64,000 nucleotides of DNA from assembly GCF_022539505.1 (NCBI RefSeq), contig NC_061514.1:324057090-324121089 (forward strand), read 5' to 3'. Below the pieces are notes generated by a model. That model ran no database searches. It was given only the letters and a program-made list of their open reading frames with translations, and was not told the DNA's origin. Origin of the DNA: Lolium rigidum (lineage: Eukaryota; Streptophyta; Magnoliopsida; Poales; Poaceae). The position numbers and the translations under genes were made by a program. Positions within the stretch are counted from its first letter, which is position 1, and the number at the start of each line of letters is the position of its first letter. Of this stretch, positions 22,552 through 34,582 are shown in pieces.

Positions 22552-25138
22552 TTCACACTTTCTGCGCCTAGCTGAAAGGCGTTAAAGAAAAGGGCTTATG
22601 GGAGACAACCCATGTTTTTACTACAGCAATCTTTGTTTTATATTTGAGTCTTGGAAGTTGTTTACTACTGTAGCAACCTCTCCTTATCATGTTTTTATGC
22701 CAAGTAAAGTTTCCATGTTAAAGTTGATGTTATATTTGGGATCGCTGCGCAGAAACAGCATTGCTGTCTGTCACGAATTCTGGCATAAGTCTCTGTAAAA
22801 AATTCGAAAAAATCTGCAAAATTACGAGCGTGAGCCTCAGATATGTACGCAACTTTCATTAGTTTTGAGTTTTTCCAATTGAGCAAGTCTAGTGCCCCTT
22901 TCAGGTTCGTCTTTACGGACTGTTCTGTTTTTGACAGATTCTGCCTTTTATTTCGCATTGCCATATTTGCTATGTTGGATGAATTCCTTTGATCCATTAA
23001 TGTCCAGTAGCTTTGTGCAATGTCCAGAAGTGTTAAGAATGATTGTGTCACCTCTGAACATGTGAATTTTTAATTGTGCACTAACCCTCTAATGAGTTTG
23101 CTTGAAGTTTGTTGTGAAGGAAGTTTTCAAGGGTCAAGAGAGGAGTATGATATACTATGATCAAGAGGAGTGAAAGCTCTAAGCTTGGGGATGCCCCCGT
23201 GGTTCATCCCTGCATATTTTAAGAAGACTCAAGCGTCTAAGCTTGGGGATGCCCAAGGCATCCCCTTCTTCATCGACAACATCATCGAGTTCCTCCCCCG
23301 AAACTATATTTTTATTCAGTCACATCTTATGTGCTTTGCTTGGAGCGTCGGTTTGTTTTGTTTTTGTTTTTGTTTGAATAAAATGGATCCTAGCATTCAC
23401 TGTATGGAGAGAGACACGCTCCGCTATTGCATATGGACAAATATGTCCTTAGGCTTTACTCATAATGTTCAAGGCGAAGGTTGAAACTTCTTCGTTAAAT
23501 TGTTATATGGTTGGAATCGGGAAACGCTACATGTAGTAATTCTAAAATGTTTTGGATAATGTGATATTTGGCAATGGTTGTGCTCATGTTTAAGCTCTTG
23601 CATCATATACTTTGCACCCATTAATAAAGAAATACATAGAGCTTGCTAAAATTTGGTTTGCATATTTGGTCTCTCTAAGGTCTAGATAATTTCTAGTATT
23701 GAGTTTTGAACAACAAGGAAGACGGTGTAGAGTCTTATAATGTTTACAATATGTCTTTTATGTGAGTTTTGCTGCACCGGTTCATCCTTGAGTTTGCTTC
23801 AAATAAACCTTGCTAGCCTAAACCTTGTATCGAGAGGGAATACTTCTCATGCATCCAAAATCCTTGAGCCAACCACTATGCCATTTGTGTCCACCATACC
23901 TACCTACTACATGGTATTTCTCCGCCATTCCAAAGTAAATTGCTTGAGTGCTACCTTTAAAAATTCCATCATTCACCTTTGCAATATATAGCTCATGGGA
24001 CAAAATAGCCTTAAAAACTATTGTGGTATTGAATATGTACTTATGCACTTTATCTCTTATTAAGTTGCTTGTTGTGCGATAACCATGCTTTTGGGGACGC
24101 CATCAACTATTCTTTGTTGAATATCACGTGAGTTGCTATGCATGTCCGTCTTGTCTGAAGTAAGAGAGATCTACCACCTTAATGGTTGGAGCATGCATAT
24201 TGTTAGAGAAGAACATTGGACCGCTAACTAAAGCCATGAATCATGGTGGAAGTTTCAGTTTTGGACATATATCCTCAATCTCATATGAGAACACTAATTG
24301 TTGCCACATGCTTATGCATTAAAGAGGAGTCCATTATCTGTTGTCCATGTTGTCCCGGTATGGATGTCTAAGTTGAGAATAATCAAAAGCGACAAATCCA
24401 AAATGCGAGCTTTCTCCTTAAACCTTTGTACAGGCGGCATGGAGGTACCCCTTTGTGACACTTGGTTAAAACATGTGTATTGCGATGATCCGGTAGTCCA
24501 AGCTGATTAGGACAAGGTGCGGGCACTATTAGTATACTATGCATGAGGCTTGCAACTTGTAAGATATAATTTACATAACTCATATGCTTTATTACTACCG
24601 TTGACAAAATTGTTTCATGTTTTCAAAATAAAAGCTCTAGCACAAATATAGCAATCGATGCTTTCCTCTTTGAAGGACCATTCTTTTATTTTTATTGTTG
24701 AGTCAGTTTACCTATTTCTCTCCACCTCAAGAAGCAAACACTTGTGTGAACTGTGCATTGATTCCTACATACTTGCATATTACACTTGTTATATTACTTT
24801 ACATTGACACTATCCATGAGATATACATGTTATAAGTTGAAAGTAACCGCTGAAACTTAATCTTCCTTTGTGTTGCTTCAATACCTTTACTTTGATTTAT
24901 TGCTTTATGAGTTAACTCTTATGCAAGACTTATTGATGCTTGTCTTGAAGTACTATTCATGAAAAGTCTTTGCTTTATGATTCATTTATTTACACATATC
25001 ATTACCATTGTTTTGATCGCTGCATTCATTACATATGTTTACAATAGTATGATCAAGATTATGATGACATGTCACTCCAGAAATTATCCTTGTTATCGTT
25101 TACCTGCTCGGGACGAGCAGAACTAAGCTTGGGGATGC
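22552..25138 (+). other. Non-coding 3' interior of the Athila-like element
   Basis: No ORF with recognisable domains. The word CTAAGCTTGGGGATGC recurs at about 23178, 23236 and 25123; the last copy is the functional polypurine tract just before the 3' LTR. The rest is AT-rich filler common to this family. Confidence 0.6.
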
Positions 25139-26731
25139 TGATATGTCTCCGACGTATCGATAATTTCTTATGTTCCATGCTACATTATTGATGATATCTA
25201 CATGTTTTATACACATTATATGTCATATTTACGCATTTTCCGGCACTAACCTATTAACAAGATGCCGAAGAGCCAGTTGCTGTTTTCTGCTGTTTTTGGT
25301 TTCAGAAATCCTAGTAAGGAAATATTCTCGGAATTGGACGAAATCAACGCCCAGGGTCCTATTTTTGCACGAAGCTTCTAGAAGACCGAGGGGGAAAGGA
25401 AGTGGAGCCACGAGGCGCCGCCACACTAGGGCGGCGCGGCCTGGCCTTGGCCCGCGCCGGCCTGGTGTGTGGGGCCCTCGTGTGGCCCCCCGCGTTGCCC
25501 TTCCGCCTACTTAAAGTCTTCGTCGCGAAACCCTCTGTACCGAGAGCCACGATACGGAAAACCTTCCAGAGACGCCGCCGCCGCCAATCCCATCTCGGGG
25601 GATTCAGGAGATCGCCTCCGGCACCCTGCCGGAGAGGGGAATCATCTCCCGGAGGACTCTTCATCGCCATGATCGCCTCCGGAGTGATGAGTGAGTAGTT
25701 CACCCCTGGACTATGGGTCCATAGCAGTAGCTAGATGGTCGTCTTCTCCTGATGTGCTTCATTGTTGGATCTTGTGAGCTGCCTAACATGATCAAGATCA
25801 TCTATCTGTAATACTATATGTTGTGTTTGTCGGGATCCGATGGATAGAGATTACTATGTTATGGTGATTATCAATCTATTACCTATGTGTTGTTTATGAT
25901 CTTGCATGCTCTCCGTTATTAGTAGAGGCTCTGGCCAAGTTTTTGCTCTTAACTCCAAGAGGGAGTATTTATGCTCGATAGTGGGTTCATGCCTCCATTA
26001 AATGTGGGACAGTGACAGAAAGTTCTAAGGTTGTGGATGTGCTGTTGCCACTAGGGATAAAACATTGATGCTATGTCTAAGGATGTAGTTGTTGATTACA
26101 TTACACACCATACTTAATGCAATTGTCTGTTGCTTGCAACTTAATACTGGAAGGGGTTCGGATGATAACCTGAAGGTGGACTTTTTAGGCATAGATGCAT
26201 GCTGGATAGCGGTCTATGTACTTTGTCGTAATTCCCAATTAAATCTCACTATATTTATCATATCATGTATATGCATCGTTATGCCCTTTTCTATTTGTCA
26301 ATTGCCCGACTGTAATTTGTTCACCCAACATGCTTTAATCTTATGGGAGAGACACCTCTAGTGAACTGTGGACCCCGGTCCTATTCTTTACATCGCATAC
26401 AATCTACTGCAATACTTGTTCTTTACTTTTCTTCGCAAACAATCATCTTCCACACAATACGGTTAATCCTTTGTTACAGCAAGCCGGTGAGATTGACAAC
26501 CTCACTGTTTCGTTGGGGCAAAGTACTTTGGTTGTGTTGTGCAGGTTCCACGTTGGCGCCGGAATCCCTGGTGTTGCACCGCATCACATTTCGCCACCAT
26601 CAACCTTCAACGTGCTTCTTGACTCCTACTGGTCCGATTAAACCTTGGTTTCTTACTGAGGGAAACTTGCTACTGTGCGCATCACACCTTCCTCTTGGGG
26701 TTCCCAACGGACGTGTCAACTACACGCATCA
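25139..26731 (+). repeat. 3' LTR of the Athila-like element
   Basis: It begins TGATATGTCTCC, one base different from the 5' LTR start, and ends CTACACGCATCA. A second CGCATCA follows immediately, so the last few bases of the boundary are ambiguous. Confidence 0.85.
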
Positions 26732-29700
26732 CGCATCACCGGGTACAGGGCACTAATCTGTACCTTTATCTCTAGTTTATCTGAACTTTCCCTTCCATAT
26801 TTGCTTCGAATATTTGAGCTTGGATCTATATCCCCATTATCTCAGAACAATTTTATTCTCTATTTAGTTTACTCCATTTTACTAGTATCCTCTTTGATGA
26901 TGGTTTCATTGCTGCAACTTATTTGTGATGTAATAAGGGCTCATAGGATCTTATCATGCTTTCTGGAATGCTCCATATCATTAGATCCTCTTTACCCTCG
27001 AGTCGGGATGCAATATTTGCACTCCGCACAATATCTTTTATACTATAATCATATATGGATAGATACAGATTCTGGAAAATATTAGACTGGAATGTCAGAG
27101 GAGTTAATTCCCAGGGAAGATGGGATGATCTCTTTAATAAAATCAATGAGAGCAACTGCAATATTGTGTGCTTGCAAGAAACTAAGAGAGAGATATTTGA
27201 CAACGCTTATATAAGGAAATTTTGTCCTCGTCATTTAATCAATTTGCTTTTGCGCCGTCTATTGGTAATTCTGGGGGCCTAATCATTATTTGGAATGGTA
27301 ATGCATTTCATGGATCTATCATAAGTTGCTCTGAATTTCAAATAACAGTTAAATTGATCTGCAACCTTTCGGGTGAAACATGGTATATTACTAATGTCTA
27401 TGGGTCTTGTCATGAGGATGGCAGAAACGAATTTGTAAGTTGGCTGCAAAATTTAGACTCATCCACATATGATCTTTGGATGATACTTGGTGATTTTAAC
27501 ATGATCCGTAGCAGTGATGATCGGAACAGGCCAGGTGGCAATAATAACACTATGATGATGTTCAATTCGCTTATTCAGACGCATGATCTAGAAGAAATTC
27601 CGTTAAAAGGAAGGCATTTCACTTGGAGTAATATGCAGTCATCGCCTTTATTAGAGAAACTAGATTGGATTTTCACATCACCAAGGTGGACCACTACATT
27701 TCCTAATACCATGGCTACTCCCATGGCACATATTGGATCTGACCATATTCCCATTTTGATTGAAGTGGGCACATATATCCCAAAATCTAATATTTTCAGA
27801 GTTGAAGATTTTTGGCTTGAATTCGATGGGCTTGAGGAGGTTGTCTCTGAATATTGGTGCAATAATGGAAGCTATAAGAATTCAGCTCAGGATATCACAT
27901 CAAGATTTAAATCTTTGAGATATGGCATTAAGAAATGGAGCAAAAATTTGTCTCAGCTGACTACCATTATTAACAACTGTAGTTATGTACTGGCTATGCT
28001 AGATGGGCTTGAAGAACAGAGATTATTATCTGTAGCTGAGACAAACTTCAGGAAGATTTTAAAGAAACATCAAGGCAAGCTTATTGAGGCTAAGAGATTA
28101 TATTGGAGGAAGAGAGCCAATATTAGATGTGCAAAATTGGGTGATGAAAATACTAAGTTTTTCCATACAGTTGCTTCCAGAAATTATAGACACAATTATA
28201 TCACTGGTCTAGTGGATGAACATGATAGGTATATTTCTGAACATCATCAAAAGGCTGCTATATTGTGGAGAGCATTCAAACAGAGGCTGGGTACTACAAG
28301 TAATACAAACATGATGTTTGATTTAAATGATTTAATTCCTCATAATGATCTGTCAAGCCTGGAGGTCCCATTTACCAATGAAGAGATTGATGAAGTTATC
28401 AAACACATGCCAAATGATAAAGTGCCAGGACCTGATGGCTTTAATGGAAAGTTTATTAAAAAGTATTGGCATATTATCAAGGGACAGTTCTATGAGTTAT
28501 GTAGAAAATTCTATGATAATGAGGTGGATATTCAGAGTCTCAACACTGCTTTTATCACCCTTATTCCAAAGGTTACAAACCCTATGACTGCTAATGATTT
28601 TCGGCCAATATCACTAGTCAGCATGGCTATCAAGGTTATCACAAAATTAATTGCCAATCGTGTGCAGAAAATTATTATTCCTATATTGCACAAGAACCAG
28701 TATGGTTTCATTAAGGGAAAAACCATACAAGATTGTCTGAATTGGTCATTCGAATATTTGCATCTGTGCCACAAGTCAAAAAAAGAGATTGTGATTATCA
28801 AGTTGGATTTTGAGAAAGCATTTGATATGGTGGAATATAAAGCTATTATTGACATGCTCAAACATCTAGGATTTGGGGAAAGATTTATTGCATGGATCAA
28901 TAATATTTTGACAAGTGCCTCCACATCAGTTTTATTAAATGGTGTCCCAGGGAAAAATATCAAATGTACTAGGGGTGTAAGACAAGATGACCCACTCTCA
29001 CCTCTGTTATTTGTTGCCACGGCTGAACTTTTGCAAATCATTATCAATCAGACTTGGCATGAAGGTATATTGCAGCTACCACGAGATTTATCATATGGTC
29101 AAGATTACCCTGTAATCCAATACGCAGATGACACATTGCTTATCATGCCGGCAATATCATCTCAGCTTGTTATTATGAAGGAAATGCTGGAGAAATTCAC
29201 CATTAGTACTGGGCTTAAAATTAATTTCCATAAATCATCTATGATTCCTATTAATACAAGTCAGCAAAAAGTACAAGATCTGGCATTATTGTTTGGATGT
29301 AAAGTGGAGTCACTACCTTTCACATATCTTGGTTTGCCTATGGGTACTACCAGACCTAAAGTTGAAGATCTCACACCCATGATCTGCAAAGTAGACAAAA
29401 GACTGTCTGGTCTGTCTAATATGATGTCATACAGTGCTAGACTGGTTACTATCAAAGCTGTTATTGCTGCTATGCCCAATCATGCTATGTGTGCCATGAA
29501 AGTCCATTATACCCACATTGATCATGTTGAGAAAGCATGCAGGATATTCCTATGGCAAGGAAAGGATATACATAAATCTGGTAAATGTCTTGTAAGTTGG
29601 GAGAAAGTATGCATGCCCAAGATTGGGGGACTTGGTGTGTTAGATATGCGTCAATAGAATAAGGCATTACAAATGAAAAATCTATATAAGTTTTATAACA

Positions 29701-30749
29701 GACAAGATATTCCATGGGTCAATTTAATCTGGGCTGCTTATTATCAACATGGAAAGTTACCCGAACATAATCATCAAAAAGGATCATTTTGGTGGAAGGA
29801 TTGTACTTCTCTGATAGCCACTTTCAAGGATTTATTTTATTGTCAAATTGTGGCTGGACAGACAATTTTTTTGTGGCATGACAAATGGCAGCAATTCAGT
29901 CTTAAGGATAGATTTCCTCACTTGTTCTCTTTTGCTAAAGACAAACTGGTGACGGTAAAGGATGCCAAGAATATAGCTATGGAAAATATATTTGATTTAT
30001 TCAATATTCCATTATCAAACATTGCATCTCAGCAATGCAATGAGCTTGGACAAAGTATGATGTCAATCAGCAATAATGAGAATGCAAATGATAAATGGAC
30101 TTTGGGACAGAATGGAAAATCATATTCTACTAAGAAGGTATATAATGCTTTATCTAATCATCCTGTGGCGCCACTACCTTTTAAATGGATATGGTCATCT
30201 GCTGCACTGCCGAAGCAAAAGTTTTTCTTCTGGTTATTAGTTCAAGACAGATTAAATACCAAGGATATGATGGAGAGGAAATCATTTTATGTGCAATGCA
30301 ACAGATGTGTACTGTGTGATGATCACTCTATTGAAACGATGGCACACCTTTTGTTTCATTGTGATTTTAGCAAAAATTTATGGTGGAAGATTGGTATGGA
30401 GTGGAATGAGGATATGGATCATATCAATATGATGATAGATGGGGAAATGAGATCTAATAATATTTACTTCAAGGAGGCATTGATTTCTGGCTGCTGGAGC
30501 ATTTGGATCCATAGAAATAACATCATTTTTTATTCTCACAGTAGAGATCTTTTAGCATGCTTTGCTCATTTTAAAGATAGCTTTGGCTCTATTAGACATA
30601 GAATTAAGCCTAGTCTCAAGGATGGTATGCTGGATTGGTTAGATCTTTTGTGAAGATATGTAATAAGTACCCCTTGTACATATGTGATTATATAAAATGA
30701 AAAATGACACAGTGGGGACCTTCCCCACTGTATTTGTGTCAAAAAAAAA
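26732..30749 (+). mobile_element. L1-type LINE, 5'-truncated or with ORF1 lost
   Basis: A plus-strand LINE with ORF2 at 27055-30653, a short 3' UTR and a terminal A-run (30741-30749) after GTGTC. ORF1 is absent; the 320 bp between the Athila-like LTR and ORF2 has no recognisable coding content. No target-site duplication was identified. A MITE follows the A-run almost directly. Confidence 0.8.
27055..30653 (+). pseudogene. LINE ORF2: endonuclease-reverse transcriptase, one frameshift and one stop
   Basis: It starts at ATG 27055 (ILDWNVRGVNSQGRWDD, then CLQETKRE of the endonuclease). A one-base deletion near 27236 moves the reading to a second frame, which runs to TAG at 29655-29657 and then continues in the same frame from 29673 to the stop at 30653. 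Domains seen: endonuclease (LGDFNMIRS, GSDHIPIL), reverse transcriptase (VPGPDGFNGKFI, LDFEKAFDMVEY, IQYADDTLLI), and the C-terminal zinc finger (WIWSSAALPKQKFFFWLL, CVLCDD, HLLFHCDFS). The usual RQGDPLSP motif reads RQDDPLSP here. With so few lesions the copy is fairly young but cannot make full-length protein. Confidence 0.85.
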
Positions 30750-30756
30750 TATAGTA

Positions 30757-30834
30757 CCACCTCCGTCCACAAAATGATCTTTCATCTTTGCCAAAATTTG
30801 CAACTTATGACATCCTTTTTGTTGATTGAGGGAG
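30757..30834. mobile_element. Stowaway-like MITE, degenerate
   Basis: The left end CACCTCCGTCCACAAA and the right end TTGATTGAGGGAG form an imperfect inverted pair with TA on both sides (30755-30756 and 30835-30836). It lies directly behind the LINE A-run. Confidence 0.5.
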
Positions 30835-31144
30835 TACTAGCGTTTCAAATTAAGTGTCACACATTTATCTATATTCACATGTATCTTGACGTGTTTTACT
30901 GTGTAGATACGAGCGAGTCCACCTAAATCTACAACACTCATTTTTAAACATAGGGAGTACCAAATTAAAAATCTTTCGCTCCCATATTATCCACGACATT
31001 CGCACCACATGTTCAAAACACTACCTCCGCTAAGGAACAACGGACTAGAACAACAACCATCGCCGACGATGATAGTCGTACATCGGAAGAGGTATAACCG
31101 AAACGACACCAATGAACACGGAAACACGTTGGATCCCAAAAGAT

Positions 31145-31817
31145 CTACGCGGATCCCTCGCCACCTTCATCCATCTCCTCGTCGTCGAGGATGGTGGTGC
31201 GGATAATCTCGACGGTGGCCAGCAGCGCCAGCAACAGCCTCACGGCTTCCCACATCGGCCGTCGCTCCGGCACCGCCTTCGTGAACTGCTCTGGATCAGC
31301 ATCGGCCCGACGTACATAACGGTGAGACAGTGCAACGCCAGCACCCCGTTCGCCAGGACGAGCGGCCAGAAGCACCGGAGCAGGGTACACGTGCAGGAGC
31401 CGCAAGAAGACCAGTGGGAGACAAAGAGCTCGCGCATGCCCTCCGGCCGGTTGCTGTGGCGCCAGGCTCGGCACGTCGGAGATGTTCAGTGTCGCGCGGT
31501 ATCCCCGCCGGATCAGCGGGTTCATCCATGCCCACGACGCGCGCGACAGCCACGACGCCGCCGCGTACGACGTCACGTTCTCGTTGACCCTAGCATCGTT
31601 ATCCGTGGCATCGACAGTGATGCCGGTGGTGGTGCCGGAGACCTCGAGGACCAGCATGGGCATGCACAGGACGAGCACCACAATCGAAAGAGCGACGTGT
31701 CATCGACGAGCTAGAAAAGGCGGGGCACTGTGTCCTCGTCTCACGATACCGCATGTTGTTGGCCACCAGCACCACGGCGGCGACGTTCGCTGCACACTGC
31801 AGCGCCAGAAACATCAC
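31145..31817 (-). pseudogene. ABCC (MRP-type) ABC transporter fragment, frameshifted
   Basis: Read leftwards, a hydrophobic stretch (FLALQCAANVAAVVLVANNM) is followed in another frame by VTSYAAASWLSRASWAWMN and [20 protein letters not shown]. This is the hallmark linker between the first membrane domain and the first ABC-transporter membrane domain of plant ABCC proteins. A third frame carries the next part ([31 protein letters not shown]). At least two frame changes are needed, and the nucleotide-binding domains are absent. A functional ABCC protein is about 1,500 residues long, so this is a dead N-terminal fragment. Confidence 0.75.
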
Positions 31818-31839
31818 CGCAAATGTTGGGGCTGAATCT

Positions 31840-32560
31840 CTCAGTCTCTTTCTTCAACCTCTAAACTCACAAGATCAGGGAGACACACTGGAGTTTGGTG
31901 CCGGACTGTCCCACGTCAGCTTGGCGTTTTCTTTTCTCTCTATACTCCTTTGCTCAAATGAGCACGAATACAACCATTTAAATAGACTTGTTAAGAGTGC
32001 ACTCTCTAAGACCAGCCGCATCTCCCAAACAACGTCCGGCAAAAACACCGGATTGGTCATTTGGGGAACGTCCGGACCAAATTTGTGTTTGGAGGAGGTC
32101 CCTTTTCTAGCCACGTTCCCTAAACGCGACCTTCAAACAAAAAACAAGTGTAAAAGTCGTGTCCGACGTCCCTGATATAACCTCTGTATACAGGGGATGG
32201 GCTAGGGACGCCGGACAATATTTGGGGCACGTCCGAACTGAAGCAGCCTTTGGGTCACGCGACTGAAACGCTTTTTTGGCCGGTATCCCCAAATCCCTTT
32301 GAGAACGCTTTGGAGGACGCTTACTGGAGATGCTCTAACAACCTTTAAATAAGTTGAGGCCGACGTGGAGGCTACAATCCACCCGTGTGAAAATTGGGAG
32401 GCTTTTTTCTTTTTTGAGATGGGAGGTTTCTTTTGTAAAAGCGATGGACATAAATCGCTGGGCCTGTTTTTCTCCTGCGCACTAATTTCACAGATTGGAT
32501 CGGGCCCTCCCCGTCGGCCTCCACCTCGCTTCCCACCTGAATTGCTTCGACCATTGTCTC
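31840..32560. other. Intergenic DNA with a GC-rich MITE-like segment
   Basis: Between about 32010 and 32338 a segment opens with CCGCATCTCCCAAACAACG and closes with GGAGATGCTCTAA. This resembles the ends of GC-rich non-autonomous DNA elements; related ends occur near 6530, 37890 and in the element at 54017-55666. The ends are too diverged to set exact boundaries. The rest shows nothing recognisable. Confidence 0.35.
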
Positions 32561-33839
32561 CCATTCCAAATTCTGCAACTGTTCACTGCCTGATGAATGA
32601 GGAAGAAGGGACGTGGAATGAAGAGAATGTACATGCTTTCTTTGATATCAAGCCACGGCTGAACAGATTTTACAAGTTCCTATATCTCGTTTCCAGGGTG
32701 AGGATTTTGTTTGTGGGCCATTTACAAGGCATGGTACATACTCGGTGAGGTCTGCATATAATTTTGCAAGGACCACTAAATTTATTCAGTCTAGGAGCAA
32801 GACTGGCAACGGTATTAGCTCTAGTTGGCTGGAGGATGATAAGCAATGGAAGGCTCTATGGAAGATCAAAGCACCAGGTAAGATGAAAATTCATTTATGG
32901 CGTTTTGTCCATGACTGCCTCCCGAGTGGGGTTCAGCTGTGCAAACGACAGGTTCCAGCTGCTGGGCTATGTATCTTTTGGGGGCGTTCTGAAAGTATTG
33001 AGCACGCCATGCTAAACTGTCAGTTTGCTCGGGTGGTATGGCGGGAAATAAAGGAGCATTTTCAGGTGAAGCTGGATAGGAAGAGTTTCTCTACTAATCG
33101 ACAATGGCTCTTTGACTTCTTGGACCGTTCTAATGATCTTCAGGCTACTGTTTTAGCTGTTGGTTTTTGGCATATTTGGGAGGCACGAAATAAAGCCCGC
33201 AATGCGGGAGAGCAGCCGAATCCAAAGCGGACTTGTGGCAAGATCCTAGCTTATGTTGATCTGATCAAGTTGCATTTGTACACATCTTCGGTCTCTAGGT
33301 GTGAGTCCAATTCATCGACTCTTCAGTGGACTCCACCGCCACCAGGGTATGTGATGATCAACTCCGATGCAGCTCTTTTTGAGGATCAGAGAAAGATGGG
33401 GGCGGGAATTATTATTCGAGACCATGTGGGGGCCTTTTTGGTTGCTTGTCGCCAAATACTCCAGGGTTTTGCATTGCCTGAATACGCTGAAGGCCTTGCT
33501 CTTCGTCGTGCTGTTTATTTAGCACGGGAGAATGGTGTTGAGAGGGCAATTTTTGCCTCGGATTGCCTCTCGTTGGTTCAGCGCCTGAATTCCTCAGTGA
33601 TTGATCGTTCCCCAGTTGGTGTTCTTGTGGGGGAGATCAGGTTGTTGGCAAGTGTACTCACGGCGGCCTCTTTTGTCCACGTGAAACGAACTCTGAATGA
33701 AGCAGCGCATGTTTTAGCTAAATCGTGTCGTTCTGTAACATCTAGCGAGATCTTTTTTTCTGTTCTGGAGTGTATCCGGGGAACTTTACGTATTGATGTT
33801 ATTTGATCAATAAAGCGCTGTTTTCGGTCAAAAAAAAAA
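32560..33839 (+). pseudogene. LINE 3' fragment: zinc-finger and RNase H domain
   Basis: A 5'-truncated L1 copy. It opens in the linker region (EEGTWNEENVHAFF), changes frame near 32695 (GEDFVCGPFTRHGTYSVRS) and then runs to a stop at 33806. It carries the zinc-binding domain (WKIKAPGKMKIHLWRFVHD, CIFWG, HAMLNCQFA) and a C-terminal RNase H fold with the expected acidic positions (INSDAAL, YAEGLALRRAV, FASDCLSLVQ, NEAAHVLAK). The poly(A) tail is at 33830-33839 after GGTC. Two of the other LINEs here lack this RNase H domain, so it represents a distinct L1 lineage. Confidence 0.8.
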
Positions 33840-34029
33840 GCTATTCCCGTAAGAAAAAGTACGTAGGTGTAACATTTATCGCTCCACTAACCTCATGGCA
33901 TATATTCCTAATTTCCTATATAGGACATGTGGCGCGACTCTTTGCCTGTTCTTTTTTCTTTCTCGTGTTTCTTTTCTGGATTTTATCATGTTTACTTCCT
34001 TGCCGTGTGTTTTTTTCTAGAATTTAGTA

Positions 34030-34400
34030 TAGTTTTATCAAATAAAGCATCGTCCAGAATTGATACAAAAATCAACCAGCGAAAGACACACAAACTACTC
34101 TGAGTAGCCATCAAAGCAATCTCCTAGTATGACGTCAGCCAGCCTGGCACCAGATATTCTGAGCGACTATCTGGAGCCGTGTGCACCCAGAAACCATGGC
34201 ATCCTGATGTCCCTCCGCTGAAAACCCAACTTTGAATAGAAAATTTAATTCCGATTTACTTTCCAACCCATAAAGATTCCATATGACACTACAAAGTAAA
34301 ACTTTGGAATTGGAGAAAGAGAGACCATACCATGGACAATACAGTCCAAGCAAGAGCTTGGTTGGTTTAGTTCCGGAAATGGTTTTAGGGCCGTACAACA
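34030..34400 (-). pseudogene. LINE 3' fragment, same family as the full-length LINE
   Basis: The text aligns by eye with 9040-9260 of the full-length LINE: TTGATACAA.AATCAACC..CGAAAG, GCCAGCCTGGCAC.AGATAT, GAGCGAC.ATC and GTGTGCA.CCAGAA. The translated end GCTRLQIVAQNIWCQAG corresponds to GCTRLLMVAQDILCQAG of that LINE. The upstream part (34230-34400) is more diverged. It lies just downstream of the F-box gene's last exon. Confidence 0.65.
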
Positions 34401-34582
34401 AAATGGCTACCCCTCAAAGATATGGACTGTTCATAATATATAGTGGCGTAATATGAACCGTGGTTGATCACAAAGGTAACGAACAAAAGGACTGGTCAAG
34501 TTTGATTGTTCAAAATTAATAGTCTCGAACTAGCAGTGCAATAGATAGATAATTTGAACATGTAAAAAGAACAACTAGTCGG

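Larger units (their letters stand above)
19780..26731 (+). mobile_element. Non-autonomous Athila-like Ty3/gypsy LTR retrotransposon
   Basis: A 6.95-kb element with two direct LTRs of about 1.59 kb (19780-21373 and 25139-26731), a primer-binding region near 21374-21475, a polypurine tract (GCTTGGGGATGC) ending at 25138, and a 3.77-kb interior. The interior codes only for a gag-plus-protease-like remnant (21679-22551); there is no reverse transcriptase or integrase. By eye the LTRs differ at about 35-40 positions (roughly 2.4%), which implies an insertion on the order of a million years old at usual grass rates. The LTR head (TGATACGTCTCCGACGTATC) is of the type common in Triticeae Athila-like families such as Sabrina. 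No convincing target-site duplication was found. Confidence 0.88.

Noticed and set aside
19775..26736. Target-site duplication of the Athila-like element
   Set aside because: The five bases on the left (GACGC) and right (CGCAT) do not match; a CGCATCA duplication at the right end makes the boundary ambiguous.
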